A program made the position numbers and the translations under genes. Shown here in pieces: positions 18,490 to 29,668 of a DNA stretch of 64,000 nt (its first letter is position 1; every line of letters begins with the position of its first letter). Source of the stretch: Ruegeria aquimaris (GTDB lineage: Bacteria; Pseudomonadota; Alphaproteobacteria; Rhodobacterales; Rhodobacteraceae); the NCBI RefSeq assembly GCF_025751555.1, contig NZ_JAOWLB010000016.1, positions 1 through 64,000 of the forward strand, in the 5' to 3' direction. Below the pieces are notes generated by a model that saw only the letters and a program-made list of their open reading frames with translations, ran no database searches and was not told the origin of the DNA.

Positions 18490-19981
18490 TGTATTTCCCC
18501 GAGGGTTTCTTCATCGGCAGGCGGCGCACCTCTTCCAGCGTTGCGGCGTCATAGACGATGACCGCGCCGTCCTCCTCCCAGACCGAGACCAGCGCGTATT
18601 TGCCGTCGCGGGTGAATTCCACATGCGCCACCGTCTGGCCCGGCGCCGGGCGCAGGGTGCGCACGATCTCGAGGCTCTGCTTGTCGATCACATGCATCGC
18701 GTCCTTGTTGGGGCCAAAGAACACGTCGGCCCAGAAATAGGGGGTGTTCTCGTGGCTGCGCAGGAAGAATCCCGGCCCTTCGGTGGCGATGGTGGCGATG
18801 CGGGTCCAGCTTTCGGTGTCGATGACGCTCAGCTTGCCCTCTTTCAGATGCGGCGTGGCCATCACCCGGCGTCCGTCGCGCGCCCAGCTGATGCCCGAGC
18901 CCAGATGCGGCATGCCCTCCAGCGGCAGTTCGGCAATCTCGCGGCCGACGTTCAGGTTCACCACCACCCCGCGCACCCCGTCGCGCGCGGCGCCGATCAG
19001 GTTGCGGTAATCGTCGGAGAAGAAGAAATCGTCGAGTGGCTCGGAGATCTCGATCCGGCGCCGGGCGAACAGACCTTCGGACGAGGGGATCGCCTCGACC
19101 ATGCCTTTTTCGCGGGAGTGTATGAAGCCCTCGTAAACCGGGTCGGCATCGGGGTCTGTCGCCACCTCCCAGATCTCGGGCGCGTCCTTGAGCGCCAGGA
19201 TGAAGCTCTGCCGTTGCGGGGCCTGATAGACGGCCGAGACCCGGCTGGGCGTGCCATCCTTGGCGGTCACCTTCATGACCTTCGCCACCGACAGGTCCTC
19301 GGTGCTCAGCAGGGTCAGCGACATCGGCAGGTAATTGGCTACCGCCAGCCATTTGCCGTCATGGCTCATGGCGATGTTGCGGCTGTTGAGCCCCGCGCGC
19401 ACCCGGCCCACCTGTTGCAGCGACCAGAGGTCGTATTTCTGCACCCAGCCGTCGCGTGACATGATGAAGACATAGCGCCCGTCCGGGCTGAACTTGGGCC
19501 CGCCATGCACGGCGAACGGCGTTTCGAACCGGTCGAGCACGTCGAAGGTGTCGCCATCCAGCACGCTGACATGGTGATCGCCGGTTTCCACCACCAGGGT
19601 GATGTTCATTGGATCGGCATCCCAGACCGGCGCAGTGGCGGCCACATAGTCGCCGTCCAACACCCGGCTTGCCTTGATCTCGGCCTCGCCCCAGGCGGGG
19701 ATCTCGGCCAACGGTTCCTTCACATACTCCGCCAGCGCGGCGATGGCCGCTTCGTCCAGCGTGTCCGAGAACCCCGGCATCTGGGTCGCGGTGCGGCCCT
19801 CGCGGATCACGGCGGCCACTTTCGGCCCGCGCATCCGGCCCAGCGTCTCGGGGATCAGCGCCGGCCCCAACCCGCCCAGCCGCGCCGCGCCGTGGCAGCT
19901 TGCGCAATATTCGGCATAGTCCTCGGCCGGTCCCGCCGCCACGGGTCCCGCCAGCATCAGGGCACAGACCCCATATTTCAC
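18446..19981 (-). CDS. nirN: NirN, cytochrome c / d1-type heme d1 dehydrogenase
   Basis: This 511-residue periplasmic protein has a signal peptide (residues 1-17), a cytochrome c domain with heme-binding C26-A-S-C29-H30, and a C-terminal eight-bladed propeller like that of NirS. NirN is known to oxidise dihydro-heme d1 in the last step of cofactor synthesis. The start is uncertain: a GTG at 19981 with GGAG seven bases before it puts the signal peptide at the very N-terminus. An ATG at 20083 would add 34 residues, overlap nirJ and bury the signal peptide, so I prefer the GTG. It lacks the NirS-type N-terminal spacing, and length fits NirN. Confidence 0.88.
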   Translation of the reverse strand: MKYGVCALMLAGPVAAGPAEDYAEYCASCHGAARLGGLGPALIPETLGRMRGPKVAAVIREGRTATQMPGFSDTLDEAAIAALAEYVKEPLAEIPAWGEAEIKASRVLDGDYVAATAPVWDADPMNITLVVETGDHHVSVLDGDTFDVLDRFETPFAVHGGPKFSPDGRYVFIMSRDGWVQKYDLWSLQQVGRVRAGLNSRNIAMSHDGKWLAVANYLPMSLTLLSTEDLSVAKVMKVTAKDGTPSRVSAVYQAPQRQSFILALKDAPEIWEVATDPDADPVYEGFIHSREKGMVEAIPSSEGLFARRRIEISEPLDDFFFSDDYRNLIGAARDGVRGVVVNLNVGREIAELPLEGMPHLGSGISWARDGRRVMATPHLKEGKLSVIDTESWTRIATIATEGPGFFLRSHENTPYFWADVFFGPNKDAMHVIDKQSLEIVRTLRPAPGQTVAHVEFTRDGKYALVSVWEEDGAVIVYDAATLEEVRRLPMKKPSGKYNVWNKITFSEGTSH

Positions 19982-19987
19982 TTTGCT

Positions 19988-20007
19988 CCAAATACTCCCG
20001 CCGGAGG
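19988..20007 (-). repeat. short GC-rich motif seen widely in Rhodobacterales
   Basis: On the minus strand this reads CCTCCGGCGGGAGTATTTGG. It contains a small CTCC/GGAG hairpin and supplies sequence directly before the nirN ribosome binding site. From memory, this motif recurs many times in Rhodobacterales genomes; within the window I found only this clear copy. Confidence 0.4.
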
Positions 20008-20057
20008 CTCCCGCACGCGCGACAGGCACAACAGGTGCGGCTCCTAGCGGGCGGGTG

Positions 20058-21269
20058 TCAAAAGAACTGATGCGCCGGGTCATGTCTCTTTCCTCGGAAC
20101 GGGGTGACGGTCAGGCGGTCCGAACCCGTGACACCGATCTCGGCATCCGACAGGTAACAGGCCGGGTCCTCGGCCCAGGGATCGCCGGTCAGTTGCAGGG
20201 CGCGGATGCGGGTATTGCCGCCGCAGACATCCTTGAGCGTACAGGCCCCGCAGCGGCCCTTGAGCGGGCGGGGGCGCGTGCGCAGCAGCGCCAGCATCGG
20301 GTCGTCGCCGGTCCAGAGCTGCGAGAACGGTGCCGTCTTCACGTTGCCCACCGTGTAGTCGGACCAATAGGTATCGGGATGCACCCGACCAAGATTGTCG
20401 ATATTGGCCACGCCCAGCCCGCTGGAATTGCCGCCCCAGGCGGCCAGATGGGCGCGGATATGCGCCGCCCGCTCGGCGTCGAAATTGCGCCGCACCCAGT
20501 CCAGGAAGTAACCCGCGTCGGCGTCGTTGTTGCCGGTCACGATATCCAGAGGCATGTCCTCGGCGGCCGCCACCCAGGCGCGGTCCAGCAGCAGGTCCAT
20601 GGCGTGGCGGGTGCGCAGATGCGCCGCATCCTCGCCCCGGTTCTTGTCGCCGCGCCCGGCATAGACCAGATGGCTGAGATAGAACTTGTCCACCCCCTCG
20701 TCATCGCAGAGCTGCAAGAGATCGGGCAGGTGGTGCTGGGTGCCCTCGGTCAGGCAGAAGCGCAGGCCAACCTTGATGCCGCGCGCCTTGCAGGCGCGCA
20801 CCCCGCGCAGGGCATCGGCAAAGGCGCCCTCGACGCCGCGGAACCAGTCATTGGTGGCGCCGATCCCGTCCAGCGAGATGCCCACATAGCTAAAGCCCAC
20901 ATCGGCGATGCGGTCGGCGGTCTCGCCGTGGATCCTGGTTCCGTTGGTCGACAGCGCCAGCATCGGCACCAGTTGGCGCGCGCGCAGGGCGATGTCGAAG
21001 AAATCGAACCGGTCGAGCGGCTCGCCCCCGGACAGGATGATCGCGGGCACCTTGAACCGGCCCAGATCCTCCAGCGTCTCCATCGCCTGTTTGTGGCTCA
21101 GCTCGCCGGGAAAATCCACATCCGCCGAGACGGTATAACAGTGGCGGCATTTCAGGTTGCAGCGCCGGGTCAGGTTCCAGATCACCACCGGTTTCACCGG
21201 GCCGGGACGGCGCTGGCACACCGGGGTCGGTTCGACCAGTTGATGCATGTATTCGGTCAGGCGGAACAT
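20058..21269 (-). CDS. nirJ: NirJ, radical SAM enzyme of heme d1 synthesis
   Basis: This 403-residue radical S-adenosylmethionine protein replaces two propionate side chains during heme d1 formation. The radical SAM cysteines are C37, C41 and C44 ([11 protein letters not shown]). A GGEPL motif lies near residue 80, and a C-terminal SPASM-like cysteine set ([13 protein letters not shown], later DPACYL) provides auxiliary cluster ligands. It lies 6 bases downstream of nirH and before nirN. Confidence 0.93.
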   Translation of the reverse strand: MFRLTEYMHQLVEPTPVCQRRPGPVKPVVIWNLTRRCNLKCRHCYTVSADVDFPGELSHKQAMETLEDLGRFKVPAIILSGGEPLDRFDFFDIALRARQLVPMLALSTNGTRIHGETADRIADVGFSYVGISLDGIGATNDWFRGVEGAFADALRGVRACKARGIKVGLRFCLTEGTQHHLPDLLQLCDDEGVDKFYLSHLVYAGRGDKNRGEDAAHLRTRHAMDLLLDRAWVAAAEDMPLDIVTGNNDADAGYFLDWVRRNFDAERAAHIRAHLAAWGGNSSGLGVANIDNLGRVHPDTYWSDYTVGNVKTAPFSQLWTGDDPMLALLRTRPRPLKGRCGACTLKDVCGGNTRIRALQLTGDPWAEDPACYLSDAEIGVTGSDRLTVTPFRGKRHDPAHQFF

Positions 21270-21275
21270 GAGGTC

Positions 21276-21761
21276 TCAGCCTTTCTGTTTCAGGCGCAGC
21301 CCGGTCTTTTTCAGGATGCGCGTGGAATAGAGGATGTCATGCCCCCGGCAGGCCGACCCAAGGATCGCGGCGATTTCGCCGCGCTTGGCCTCGACCTCGT
21401 CGCGGGTAGCGCCATGCACCATGGCAAACAGGTTATAGGGCCAGTCGGGCAGTGCGCGGGGGCGTTCATAACAATGGGTGACATAGGGCAAGGCACCGAT
21501 CTGCGCGCCAAGCCCGGCGATCCGGGCGTCGTCGACATCCCAGACGGTCATGCCGTTGGCGGTCATGCCCAGCTTGTAGTGGTTGGGTGCGGCGGCGATG
21601 CGACGGATCACGCCGCGCGCCTTCAACTCGGCGATACGGTGCAGCAGGGCCTCCTCGGTCAGGCCGGTCTGGCTGGCGATGGCCGCAAAGGGACGCGGCA
21701 CCAGCGGCAGGCCTTCCTGCATTGCTGCGATGATCTGCCTGTCCGTATCCGAAATGCTCAT
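21276..21761 (-). CDS. nirH: NirH, siroheme decarboxylase subunit
   Basis: This 161-residue AsnC/Lrp-like protein has an N-terminal HTH-like part (ISDTDRQIIAAMQEGLPLV) and a ligand-binding-like domain with the conserved HCYERPRALPDWPYNLFAMVHG segment. Such proteins act together in decarboxylating siroheme to 12,18-didecarboxysiroheme and do not act as regulators. The start ATG overlaps the nirG stop (ATGA). The name follows gene order (DL-G-H-J); G and H are similar and could be swapped. Confidence 0.85.
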   Translation of the reverse strand: MSISDTDRQIIAAMQEGLPLVPRPFAAIASQTGLTEEALLHRIAELKARGVIRRIAAAPNHYKLGMTANGMTVWDVDDARIAGLGAQIGALPYVTHCYERPRALPDWPYNLFAMVHGATRDEVEAKRGEIAAILGSACRGHDILYSTRILKKTGLRLKQKG

Positions 21762-22207
21762 GCCGCCACCCGGAAGCCGATGAAAAACTCTTGCAGTTTG
21801 GGAAAGCGCAGGACCGCGATCCCGGTTTCCCGTTCGATCGCATCGGCGGTCACCTGTATTCCTTCGGGCGTTTCCGTTGCCAGGACGAACCACATGTTGA
21901 GCCGGTGCGTGCGTTCATAATTATGCGCCACCTCCGGATGGGCATTGACTTTGGTCAGGACGGTTTCAAAAACCGCCTCCGGCACCTCCATAGCGCAAAG
22001 GCAGAAGGCGCCGCCCATGGCGGCTGCGTCGAAGAACGGGCCGAACCGGGTGATCACCCGGCTCTGCTGCATCCGCGCCAGGCGCGCCAGAAGGTCGGTT
22101 TCCGCCAGCCCCAGCTCGGCGGCGACCGCGGCATAAGGCTCAGGGCAGAGCGGCAGATCGTCCTGCATAAGGTTCAGGATCCGGCGATCGGTGTCATCCA
22201 GTGTCAT
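21758..22207 (-). CDS. nirG: NirG, siroheme decarboxylase subunit
   Basis: This 149-residue AsnC/Lrp-like member of the siroheme decarboxylase family starts LDDTDRRILNLMQDDLPLCPEPY. It contains VAHNYERTHRLNMWFVLATETPEG, the His-Asn-Tyr-Glu-Arg version of the active-site segment. It is coupled on both sides by ATGA overlaps (nirDL stop at 22204-22206, nirH start at 21761). The start at 22207 is preferred to the longer frame that reads antisense through nirDL. Confidence 0.85.
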   Translation of the reverse strand: MTLDDTDRRILNLMQDDLPLCPEPYAAVAAELGLAETDLLARLARMQQSRVITRFGPFFDAAAMGGAFCLCAMEVPEAVFETVLTKVNAHPEVAHNYERTHRLNMWFVLATETPEGIQVTADAIERETGIAVLRFPKLQEFFIGFRVAA

Positions 22208-23202
22208 GCGGCCTTCTCCTTGGGTTTGATCAGGGCACCGGTCTGTTTGAAGCAGCGGGTCGAGAACAGGACCTTGTGCGGGGCTCCAGCCAGTTCCGGC
22301 AATGTGGAGGCGCGGCCCAGAACCTCTTCCGCTTCGCTGCGCGAGCGGGCGTGGATCATCGAGTAGAGGCGATAGGGCCAGATACCGGGCACGGGGCGCC
22401 GTTCGTAGCACAGGGTAATACCTGGGCAGGCGGCCAGCGCGGGACCGGCTGCGGCGATGGCATCGGACGGCAAATCCCAGACCACCATCGCGTTGGAGGA
22501 CCATCCCAGCGCGCGGTGGCGCACGATCACGCCCAGCCGCGCGATGATCCCGGCCGCCTGCATCGCCCGGATGCGGGCCATGACATCGCCGGTGTCGCGG
22601 TTTAGCTCTTCGGCCAGGGTCGCATAGGGGTTCGAGACCAGCTGCAACCCCGATGTCAGCGCCTGAAGCAGATCCGTGTCGCCGGGCCGCAGGGCGGAAA
22701 CGTCGGTCTCGCGGCGGGCAGGAACACGCGGCGTCGCCGCGCCCATGCGGAACCCCAGATCCACGTTGAAGGGACGCACAAGTGGCAGGTCGAGCACACG
22801 TAGGCCGGTCCGCGCGCCGATGCGCGCCAGCGTGGCGTCCACATGCGCCCGGTCCGGGCCGGTGGCCACGAACCAGAGGTTCCAGTCATCCTCGCGCTGG
22901 TAATTGTGGTTCACGCCCGGTTCCGCGCCGATCAGCGCGGCGATTTCCTCGACCTGATCCTCGGGTGCTGCGACGGCGGCCAGGGTGCTGGCCGAGGCGG
23001 TGCCGGGCGCCACGGTGGCGCCGACGCGGGTGATCCGGCCAGAGGTGCGCATCCGCTTCAGACGGGCGATCACGTTGCTTTCGCTTTGCCCCAGTTCTTC
23101 GGCGATGTTCAGAAAGGGGCGGTCGGTGATCGGAAAGTTGCGTTGCCAGTCGTCCAGCAGGGCGCGGTCGATGGGATCGGTGATATGGCACATGGCGGTC
23201 AC
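22204..23202 (-). CDS. nirDL: NirDL fusion, siroheme decarboxylase
   Basis: This 332-residue protein consists of two consecutive AsnC/Lrp-like modules (about residues 1-165 and 175-325), the NirD and NirL halves of the siroheme decarboxylase. The first contains NHNYQREDDWNLWFVATGP and the second ITLCYERRPVPGIWPYRLYSMIHA. Its GTG start overlaps the nirF stop (GTGA); an in-frame ATG three codons later is an alternative. Confidence 0.9.
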   Translation of the reverse strand: MTAMCHITDPIDRALLDDWQRNFPITDRPFLNIAEELGQSESNVIARLKRMRTSGRITRVGATVAPGTASASTLAAVAAPEDQVEEIAALIGAEPGVNHNYQREDDWNLWFVATGPDRAHVDATLARIGARTGLRVLDLPLVRPFNVDLGFRMGAATPRVPARRETDVSALRPGDTDLLQALTSGLQLVSNPYATLAEELNRDTGDVMARIRAMQAAGIIARLGVIVRHRALGWSSNAMVVWDLPSDAIAAAGPALAACPGITLCYERRPVPGIWPYRLYSMIHARSRSEAEEVLGRASTLPELAGAPHKVLFSTRCFKQTGALIKPKEKAA

Positions 23203-24344
23203 AACCCTGTTTTATGCGCCCGGGCGGTGAAGAAGATGCCCGAGGGGCTCTCCGCCTCTATTTCGCGCAGTTTTTCAAATGTCCGCGTGTCGTAGATCAT
23301 GATGCGGTTGGCATCGCGGACGCTGATCCAGATCTCGTGCCCGCGCGGCGTGAACTCCATATGCAGGACCGCTGGGCCGGGCTTGAACTCGTGGATCACC
23401 TCTTTGGTGACGGTGTCGATCACCTGGATCGTGTCGTTCAGCGGATGGGCGAAGTTGACCCAGACCTGCCGCCCGTCGGGGCGCGCCATGGCAAAGACCG
23501 GTTGACCATACGTCTGGGTGCGCCCGGTTTCGGTCAATGTGTCGGCGTCGATCCACAGAACCTGGCTGTGACCAACGGCGGGCAGCACAAATTCGCGCCC
23601 GGTCAGCGCCCAGCCTTCGAGATGCGGCATCTTGTAGACCGGCATTTCCTGCTCGCCCCGGCCATAGCCGGGCAGAACGCGGATCGGTTCGGGGGCCTCA
23701 GACCAGAGGTCCAGCGCGGTCAGCCCATCCTCGCCGAACAGGCCGGTGATATAGGTGCGGCCATTCCCGGTGATCAGCGCGTCATAGGGGTTCTTGCCCA
23801 TGCCGGGAATGGTGGTGATCTGCGGCGGCGTTTGGGAGAAGTCGGCAATCCAGCTTTCGCCGGTATCCCAGACGGTAAAGACAAACCGGCGCCCCGGCGC
23901 ATCGACCAGCCCGATGGTCTTGCCGCCGGTGGGGAGGTCGGCAACCATCTCCAGCGTGTCGGCGTCAAAGACGCGCACGCCGCCCGGTTCATAGTTGGAC
24001 ACGGCGACCAGCCTGCCGTCATCGGAGATGGCGCCGCCGATGGCGTTGCCCGATTGCACGACGCGGCCCACGATCTGGCGGGTGGTGATATCGAGTTTGG
24101 TCAACCCGCCGTCGCGGCCAAAGACATAGGCGAAGCGTTCGTCGGGGGAATAGACCAGCGAGGCATGGGACAGATCGCCCAAGCCCTCGATCCGGGCGAG
24201 CGCGGCGCGGTCGGACTGATCGACCAGAAGGACCGAGCCGGTGGCGCGCTCGATCACCAGCCCCAGATCTCCGGTGGCGATGGTTTCGGCGGCGGCGGTT
24301 CCGGCCCATAGAGCCGCGACAAGGGCGAGTGCGAAAGGTTTCAT
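23199..24344 (-). CDS. nirF: NirF, heme d1 biosynthesis protein
   Basis: This 381-residue periplasmic propeller protein is related to the d1 domain of NirS but lacks the cytochrome c part. It has a signal peptide at residues 1-20 (FALALVAALWAGTAAAE). NirF binds a late d1 precursor and is essential for heme d1 formation. The ATG at 24344 overlaps the nirC stop (ATGA) and has a GGAGGG ribosome binding site inside the end of nirC. An ATG 12 codons upstream would precede the signal peptide with charged residues and is rejected. Confidence 0.9.
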   Translation of the reverse strand: MKPFALALVAALWAGTAAAETIATGDLGLVIERATGSVLLVDQSDRAALARIEGLGDLSHASLVYSPDERFAYVFGRDGGLTKLDITTRQIVGRVVQSGNAIGGAISDDGRLVAVSNYEPGGVRVFDADTLEMVADLPTGGKTIGLVDAPGRRFVFTVWDTGESWIADFSQTPPQITTIPGMGKNPYDALITGNGRTYITGLFGEDGLTALDLWSEAPEPIRVLPGYGRGEQEMPVYKMPHLEGWALTGREFVLPAVGHSQVLWIDADTLTETGRTQTYGQPVFAMARPDGRQVWVNFAHPLNDTIQVIDTVTKEVIHEFKPGPAVLHMEFTPRGHEIWISVRDANRIMIYDTRTFEKLREIEAESPSGIFFTARAHKTGL

Positions 24345-24691
24345 TTGCCCTCCGGGTTTTGCAGATAGCGGGCGATCCATTCGGCCTCTTCCTCGGTCAT
24401 CAGCGGCCGCCAGGGCGGCATGGCCGTGTCAGGGATGCCGTCGAGGATCACCGAGGTCAGGACCTCGGGGTCATAGTGCTGCAACGATTCGGCGCGCAGG
24501 TCGGGGCCAAGTCCGCCCTTGAGCGTCAGCCCATGGCACGAGCCGCAGTCCTGCTGCACCAGACGTTTCAGGGCGGCGGGGTCGATGGCATCGGCGGCAA
24601 AGGCGGTGGTGGCGAGGAACAGCATCGTCAGGGCCAGCGCCGGGGCCGACCTGTCCGGTTTCTGGGTGCGGATCAACGGAACGTCATCCAT
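24341..24691 (-). CDS. nirC: NirC, small periplasmic cytochrome c
   Basis: This 116-residue c-type cytochrome has heme-binding C49-G-S-C52-H53 and a distal Met in AMPPWRPL. An N-terminal hydrophobic stretch (about residues 17-32) serves as signal peptide, though it is preceded by an unusually long 15-residue charged start. NirC is thought to donate electrons during cofactor maturation or to NirS. It overlaps nirE upstream by 8 bases and nirF downstream by 4. Confidence 0.87.
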   Translation of the reverse strand: MDDVPLIRTQKPDRSAPALALTMLFLATTAFAADAIDPAALKRLVQQDCGSCHGLTLKGGLGPDLRAESLQHYDPEVLTSVILDGIPDTAMPPWRPLMTEEEAEWIARYLQNPEGK

Positions 24692-25457
24692 GGGCCGCCA
24701 CCTGATCCATCAGGTCGTGAAAGGAATGTTCGGCATAGAGCGAAACGACCTGGCCGATGATGAAAAGGGTGGGCGCGGCCAGATCGGCCGTGCGGGCATC
24801 GGTGGCGATCTTGTCCAACCGCGATACAAGCCGACGCTCCTGTGCCGTTGTCGCCTGGCTGACAGCCAGAACCGGCGTTGCGGCGGGCAGGCCTTCGGTC
24901 ATCAGGCCCATAGCGATCTGTCCGATATTGGCCACGCCCATATAGACGACAAGGGTGCTGTCGGGATCGGCGAGGCGCTTCCAGTCGAGGTCCAGCACCC
25001 GGTCCGCCTGTCTGTGGCCGGTGACATACTGGACCGAGGTCGCCAGCCCGCGATGGGTCAGCGGCACGCCGGTGGAACTGCTGGCGCCCTGCGCGGCAGT
25101 GATGCCGGGGGCGTAATCGACCGGTACGCCATGGGCCAGAAGATGCGCGGCCTCTTCGGAACCGCGGCCAAAGATCATCGGATCGCCGCCCTTGAGACGG
25201 GCGACCACATGACCGGCCATCGCTTCTTCCAGCAGGATCTGGTTGATCCGGTCCTGTGGTACGGGATGGCATTTGGGAGATTTGCCCACCGGTATCATGC
25301 GGGCATCCTTGGGGGCCATCGCCACGATCTCGGGGCTGACCAGCCGGTCATAGACCACCACCTGGGCCTCTTGCAGCATCCGCAGGGCGCGCAGGGTCAT
25401 CAATTCGGGGTCTCCCGGACCCGCTCCGATCAGGTGAACTTTTCCGGCGATATGCAT
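24684..25457 (-). CDS. nirE: NirE, uroporphyrinogen-III C-methyltransferase
   Basis: This 257-residue SAM-dependent methyltransferase converts uroporphyrinogen III to precorrin-2, the first committed step toward siroheme and heme d1. Family motifs are VHLIGAGPGDPELMTLRAL at the N-terminus, YDRLVSPEI, RLKGGDPMIFGRG and GVPLTHRG. The start MHIAGKV at 25457 fits the family; the frame extends upstream but without family sequence. It is the first of the heme d1 genes after nirS, 89 bases downstream of the nirS stop. Confidence 0.92.
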   Translation of the reverse strand: MHIAGKVHLIGAGPGDPELMTLRALRMLQEAQVVVYDRLVSPEIVAMAPKDARMIPVGKSPKCHPVPQDRINQILLEEAMAGHVVARLKGGDPMIFGRGSEEAAHLLAHGVPVDYAPGITAAQGASSSTGVPLTHRGLATSVQYVTGHRQADRVLDLDWKRLADPDSTLVVYMGVANIGQIAMGLMTEGLPAATPVLAVSQATTAQERRLVSRLDKIATDARTADLAAPTLFIIGQVVSLYAEHSFHDLMDQVAAHG

Positions 25458-25546
25458 GGCTGGCTCCGTCAGGTTGGGGCGACTGGCTGGAGAAGGGACA
25501 GAAAGGGCGGACCAGGGACGCAACCGGGCCCGCCCGTGGTTCGACG

Positions 25547-27371
<1,825 letters not shown>

Positions 27372-27456
27372 GGCGCCGCCTGTTGCCGCTGGCAATTCTG
27401 GGTTCAGGATCAGCGAACAGATCGCCGCACAGCGTCACGCGGCACAGGAGACACGT

Positions 27457-28629
27457 ATGCCTGCCTTTATCCGATTGTTTTCCGAAGGTTTCCGGGTGTT
27501 TTTCCTGGCCGCGGGGCTTTATGGCCTGTTCACCGGTCTGGTCTGGACGCTTTACATTGCGGGCGATGGGCCGGGATTGGGCGATACCCCGACCCTGTGG
27601 CACGCGCATGAGATGATATTTGGCTATGCCACGGCGGCCATCGGCGGATTTTTCCTGACAGCCGTTCCGAACTGGACCGGTGCGCCGGGCGCGCGGCAGG
27701 GGTTCATCGCGCTGGCCGCCGGATTGTGGTTTCTGGGGCGGCTTGCCGTCTGGTACGCCGGCGTCTTGCCGCCGGTGCTGGTGGCGGTCGTGGACCTGGC
27801 CTTTCTGCCGGTGCTGGCGCTGAAGATCCTGTCGCAGCTGGTCAAGCGGCCAAAGCCGCAGAACCTGATGTTTCTGGTCTTCCTCGGTTACCTGTGGGGT
27901 GCGAATCTGTCGGTGCATCTTGACTGGCTGGGCGCGGATGTCGGCGACGCCTCATCCGGGCTGCGCGCCGGGCTGATCACATTATGCGCGCTGATCGCTG
28001 TCCTTGGCGGGCGGATCACGCCCGCCTTTACCCGCAACGCCATGAACCGCGCGGGCGTGCCCGAGGCGAAATGGCCGGTGTCCCGGCCTGTGCTGGAGCG
28101 CGCGGGTCTGATCCTGGCGCTTGTTCTGCCCGGTCTCGTCCTGATCGATCTGTCACAGACGGCGACGAGTTTTGTGGCGCTTGCATTCGGTATCGTTCTG
28201 GCGCTGCGCCTAGCCGGGTGGGCGGGGGTGTGGTGCCGGAGCCAGCCCATCCTGCTGTCGCTGCATGTGGCGCTGGCGATGCTGGCGCTTGGCATGGTGG
28301 CCTGGGGTCTGTCGGGCTTCGACCTGATGCCCGATCTTGTGGGGATTCACCTGCTGGGCATCGGCGGGGTGGGCGGCATGACCCTGGCGGTGATGAGCCG
28401 CGCCGCCCTTGGCCATTCCGGGCGGCCTCTGGTGGCGCCCCAACCGATGGCCTGGGGCTATGGCCTGATCGCGGTTGCGGCGCTTATGCGCTGGTTCGGG
28501 ACAGAGGTGGCTGACTTCTATGGCCCGGCCATGCTGGCCACCGGAGTTCTCTGGGTCGCGGCCTTTGCGCTGTACCTCACATCCATGTGGCCCGCCCTGA
28601 CTCAGCCACGTGTGGGCAGGCCGGGGTGA
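27457..28629 (+). CDS. nnrS: NnrS, polytopic heme-copper membrane protein
   Basis: This 390-residue protein has about 11-12 hydrophobic segments and matches the NnrS family, a membrane heme/copper protein that eases nitrosative stress. The landmark WHAHEMIFGYATAAIGGFFLTAVPNWTG lies near residues 45-75, and GGRITPAFTRNAM near 185. The ATG at 27457 has a CAGGAG site; the upstream frame overlaps the regulatory region and is rejected. It is divergent from nirS and shares the NNR box region, so co-induction by NO is likely. Confidence 0.9.
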   Translation: MPAFIRLFSEGFRVFFLAAGLYGLFTGLVWTLYIAGDGPGLGDTPTLWHAHEMIFGYATAAIGGFFLTAVPNWTGAPGARQGFIALAAGLWFLGRLAVWYAGVLPPVLVAVVDLAFLPVLALKILSQLVKRPKPQNLMFLVFLGYLWGANLSVHLDWLGADVGDASSGLRAGLITLCALIAVLGGRITPAFTRNAMNRAGVPEAKWPVSRPVLERAGLILALVLPGLVLIDLSQTATSFVALAFGIVLALRLAGWAGVWCRSQPILLSLHVALAMLALGMVAWGLSGFDLMPDLVGIHLLGIGGVGGMTLAVMSRAALGHSGRPLVAPQPMAWGYGLIAVAALMRWFGTEVADFYGPAMLATGVLWVAAFALYLTSMWPALTQPRVGRPG

Positions 28630-28637
28630 TCACCCGG

Positions 28638-29606
28638 TCACAGCCATTTCAGTGCACGGAACACCAGGAAGATCCCAAGGCCGACCGCCAGCGAGCCGCC
28701 GGACAGGAACCAGAAGGCCAAAGGTGACTCGGTGCCCGGCATGCCCGCGATATTGACGCCGAACAGCCCGGTCAGAAACCCCAGCGGCAGGAATACGGCC
28801 GCGACAATCGACAGGATGAAACTGTTGCGCCCGAGAATGCGCACCTGCTCGGAGGCGATCTGGTCCTGAACCGCGACCAGCCGGTCGCGGGTGGCGTCAA
28901 GCTCTTCGATGGTGCGGCGCGTCCGGTTCACCGCTTCGCGCAACTCGGTGATTTCCGACGCGTCCAGCAGGCGCGATTCGTTGCGCAGCAGCGCGTCGAG
29001 GGCCTCGCGCTGCGGGTGCAGGAACCTGCGCATCTTGATCACGGTCAGACGCAGCGCGCTGAGATCGTCATGCAGGGCAGACGCGCCCTCCAGGGCGCGT
29101 TCCTCCAGCCCGTCGGTCTGGTCGTCCAGCTCCAGAGAGACCAGTTCGATGCGGTGCGACAGCCCGTGCAGAAGCTCGGCCAGAAATCCGCCAACTGTTG
29201 CGGGGCCAGTGCCTTCGATGGCGCGGCGCTGGATCTCGTCCGTTGCCCAGATGCGCCTTGTCCGGGAGGAGATCACCGCATTGGGCAGGATCCACATCCG
29301 GAGCGAGACCATGTCCTCGATATTCGAGCCGGGGTTCAGGTTCACGCCCCGCAGGTTCAGGATCAACCCCTCGCCCAGCACGTCGCAGCGCGGGCGGGTT
29401 TCAGATTGCAACAGGGCAGAGGCCGCGATGGGCGGAACGTTCTGTTCGATCCAGCGGCGGGTCTCGGGCCTGCCCAGATCCAGATGCAGCCAGCGAAAGG
29501 CGGTGCCGTCGCCGGGGGTTGGGGCGGGCCAGTCATCGGTGACGGGCCGTGACTGACCGCCCGTGAAATCAAAGGCGCAGATCGGTGCAAGTTTCTGGTC
29601 GGCCAT
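28638..29606 (-). CDS. zntB: CorA-family transporter, ZntB-like
   Basis: This 322-residue protein has a long cytoplasmic N-terminal domain with a charged helical stretch (about 160-255). Two C-terminal transmembrane helices flank the GxN motif, here GVNIAGMPG, the form seen in ZntB zinc transporters (CorA has GMN). It converges on nnrS with 8 bases between stops. The start MADQKLAP at 29606 is chosen because the frame further upstream reads antisense through mntP. Metal preference cannot be proved from sequence. Confidence 0.82.
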   Translation of the reverse strand: MADQKLAPICAFDFTGGQSRPVTDDWPAPTPGDGTAFRWLHLDLGRPETRRWIEQNVPPIAASALLQSETRPRCDVLGEGLILNLRGVNLNPGSNIEDMVSLRMWILPNAVISSRTRRIWATDEIQRRAIEGTGPATVGGFLAELLHGLSHRIELVSLELDDQTDGLEERALEGASALHDDLSALRLTVIKMRRFLHPQREALDALLRNESRLLDASEITELREAVNRTRRTIEELDATRDRLVAVQDQIASEQVRILGRNSFILSIVAAVFLPLGFLTGLFGVNIAGMPGTESPLAFWFLSGGSLAVGLGIFLVFRALKWL

Positions 29607-29668
29607 GGCTGTCCCGGTCCGGTTTTCGTCAACCCTGTGGTTCTGCGGCGGCGAGGTCCAGCGAAAAA

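Noticed and set aside
25458-25546. Terminator between nirS and nirE
   Set aside because: Only a weak GGGCGG/CCGCCC pairing with a long loop and no T-run is present; not enough to call.
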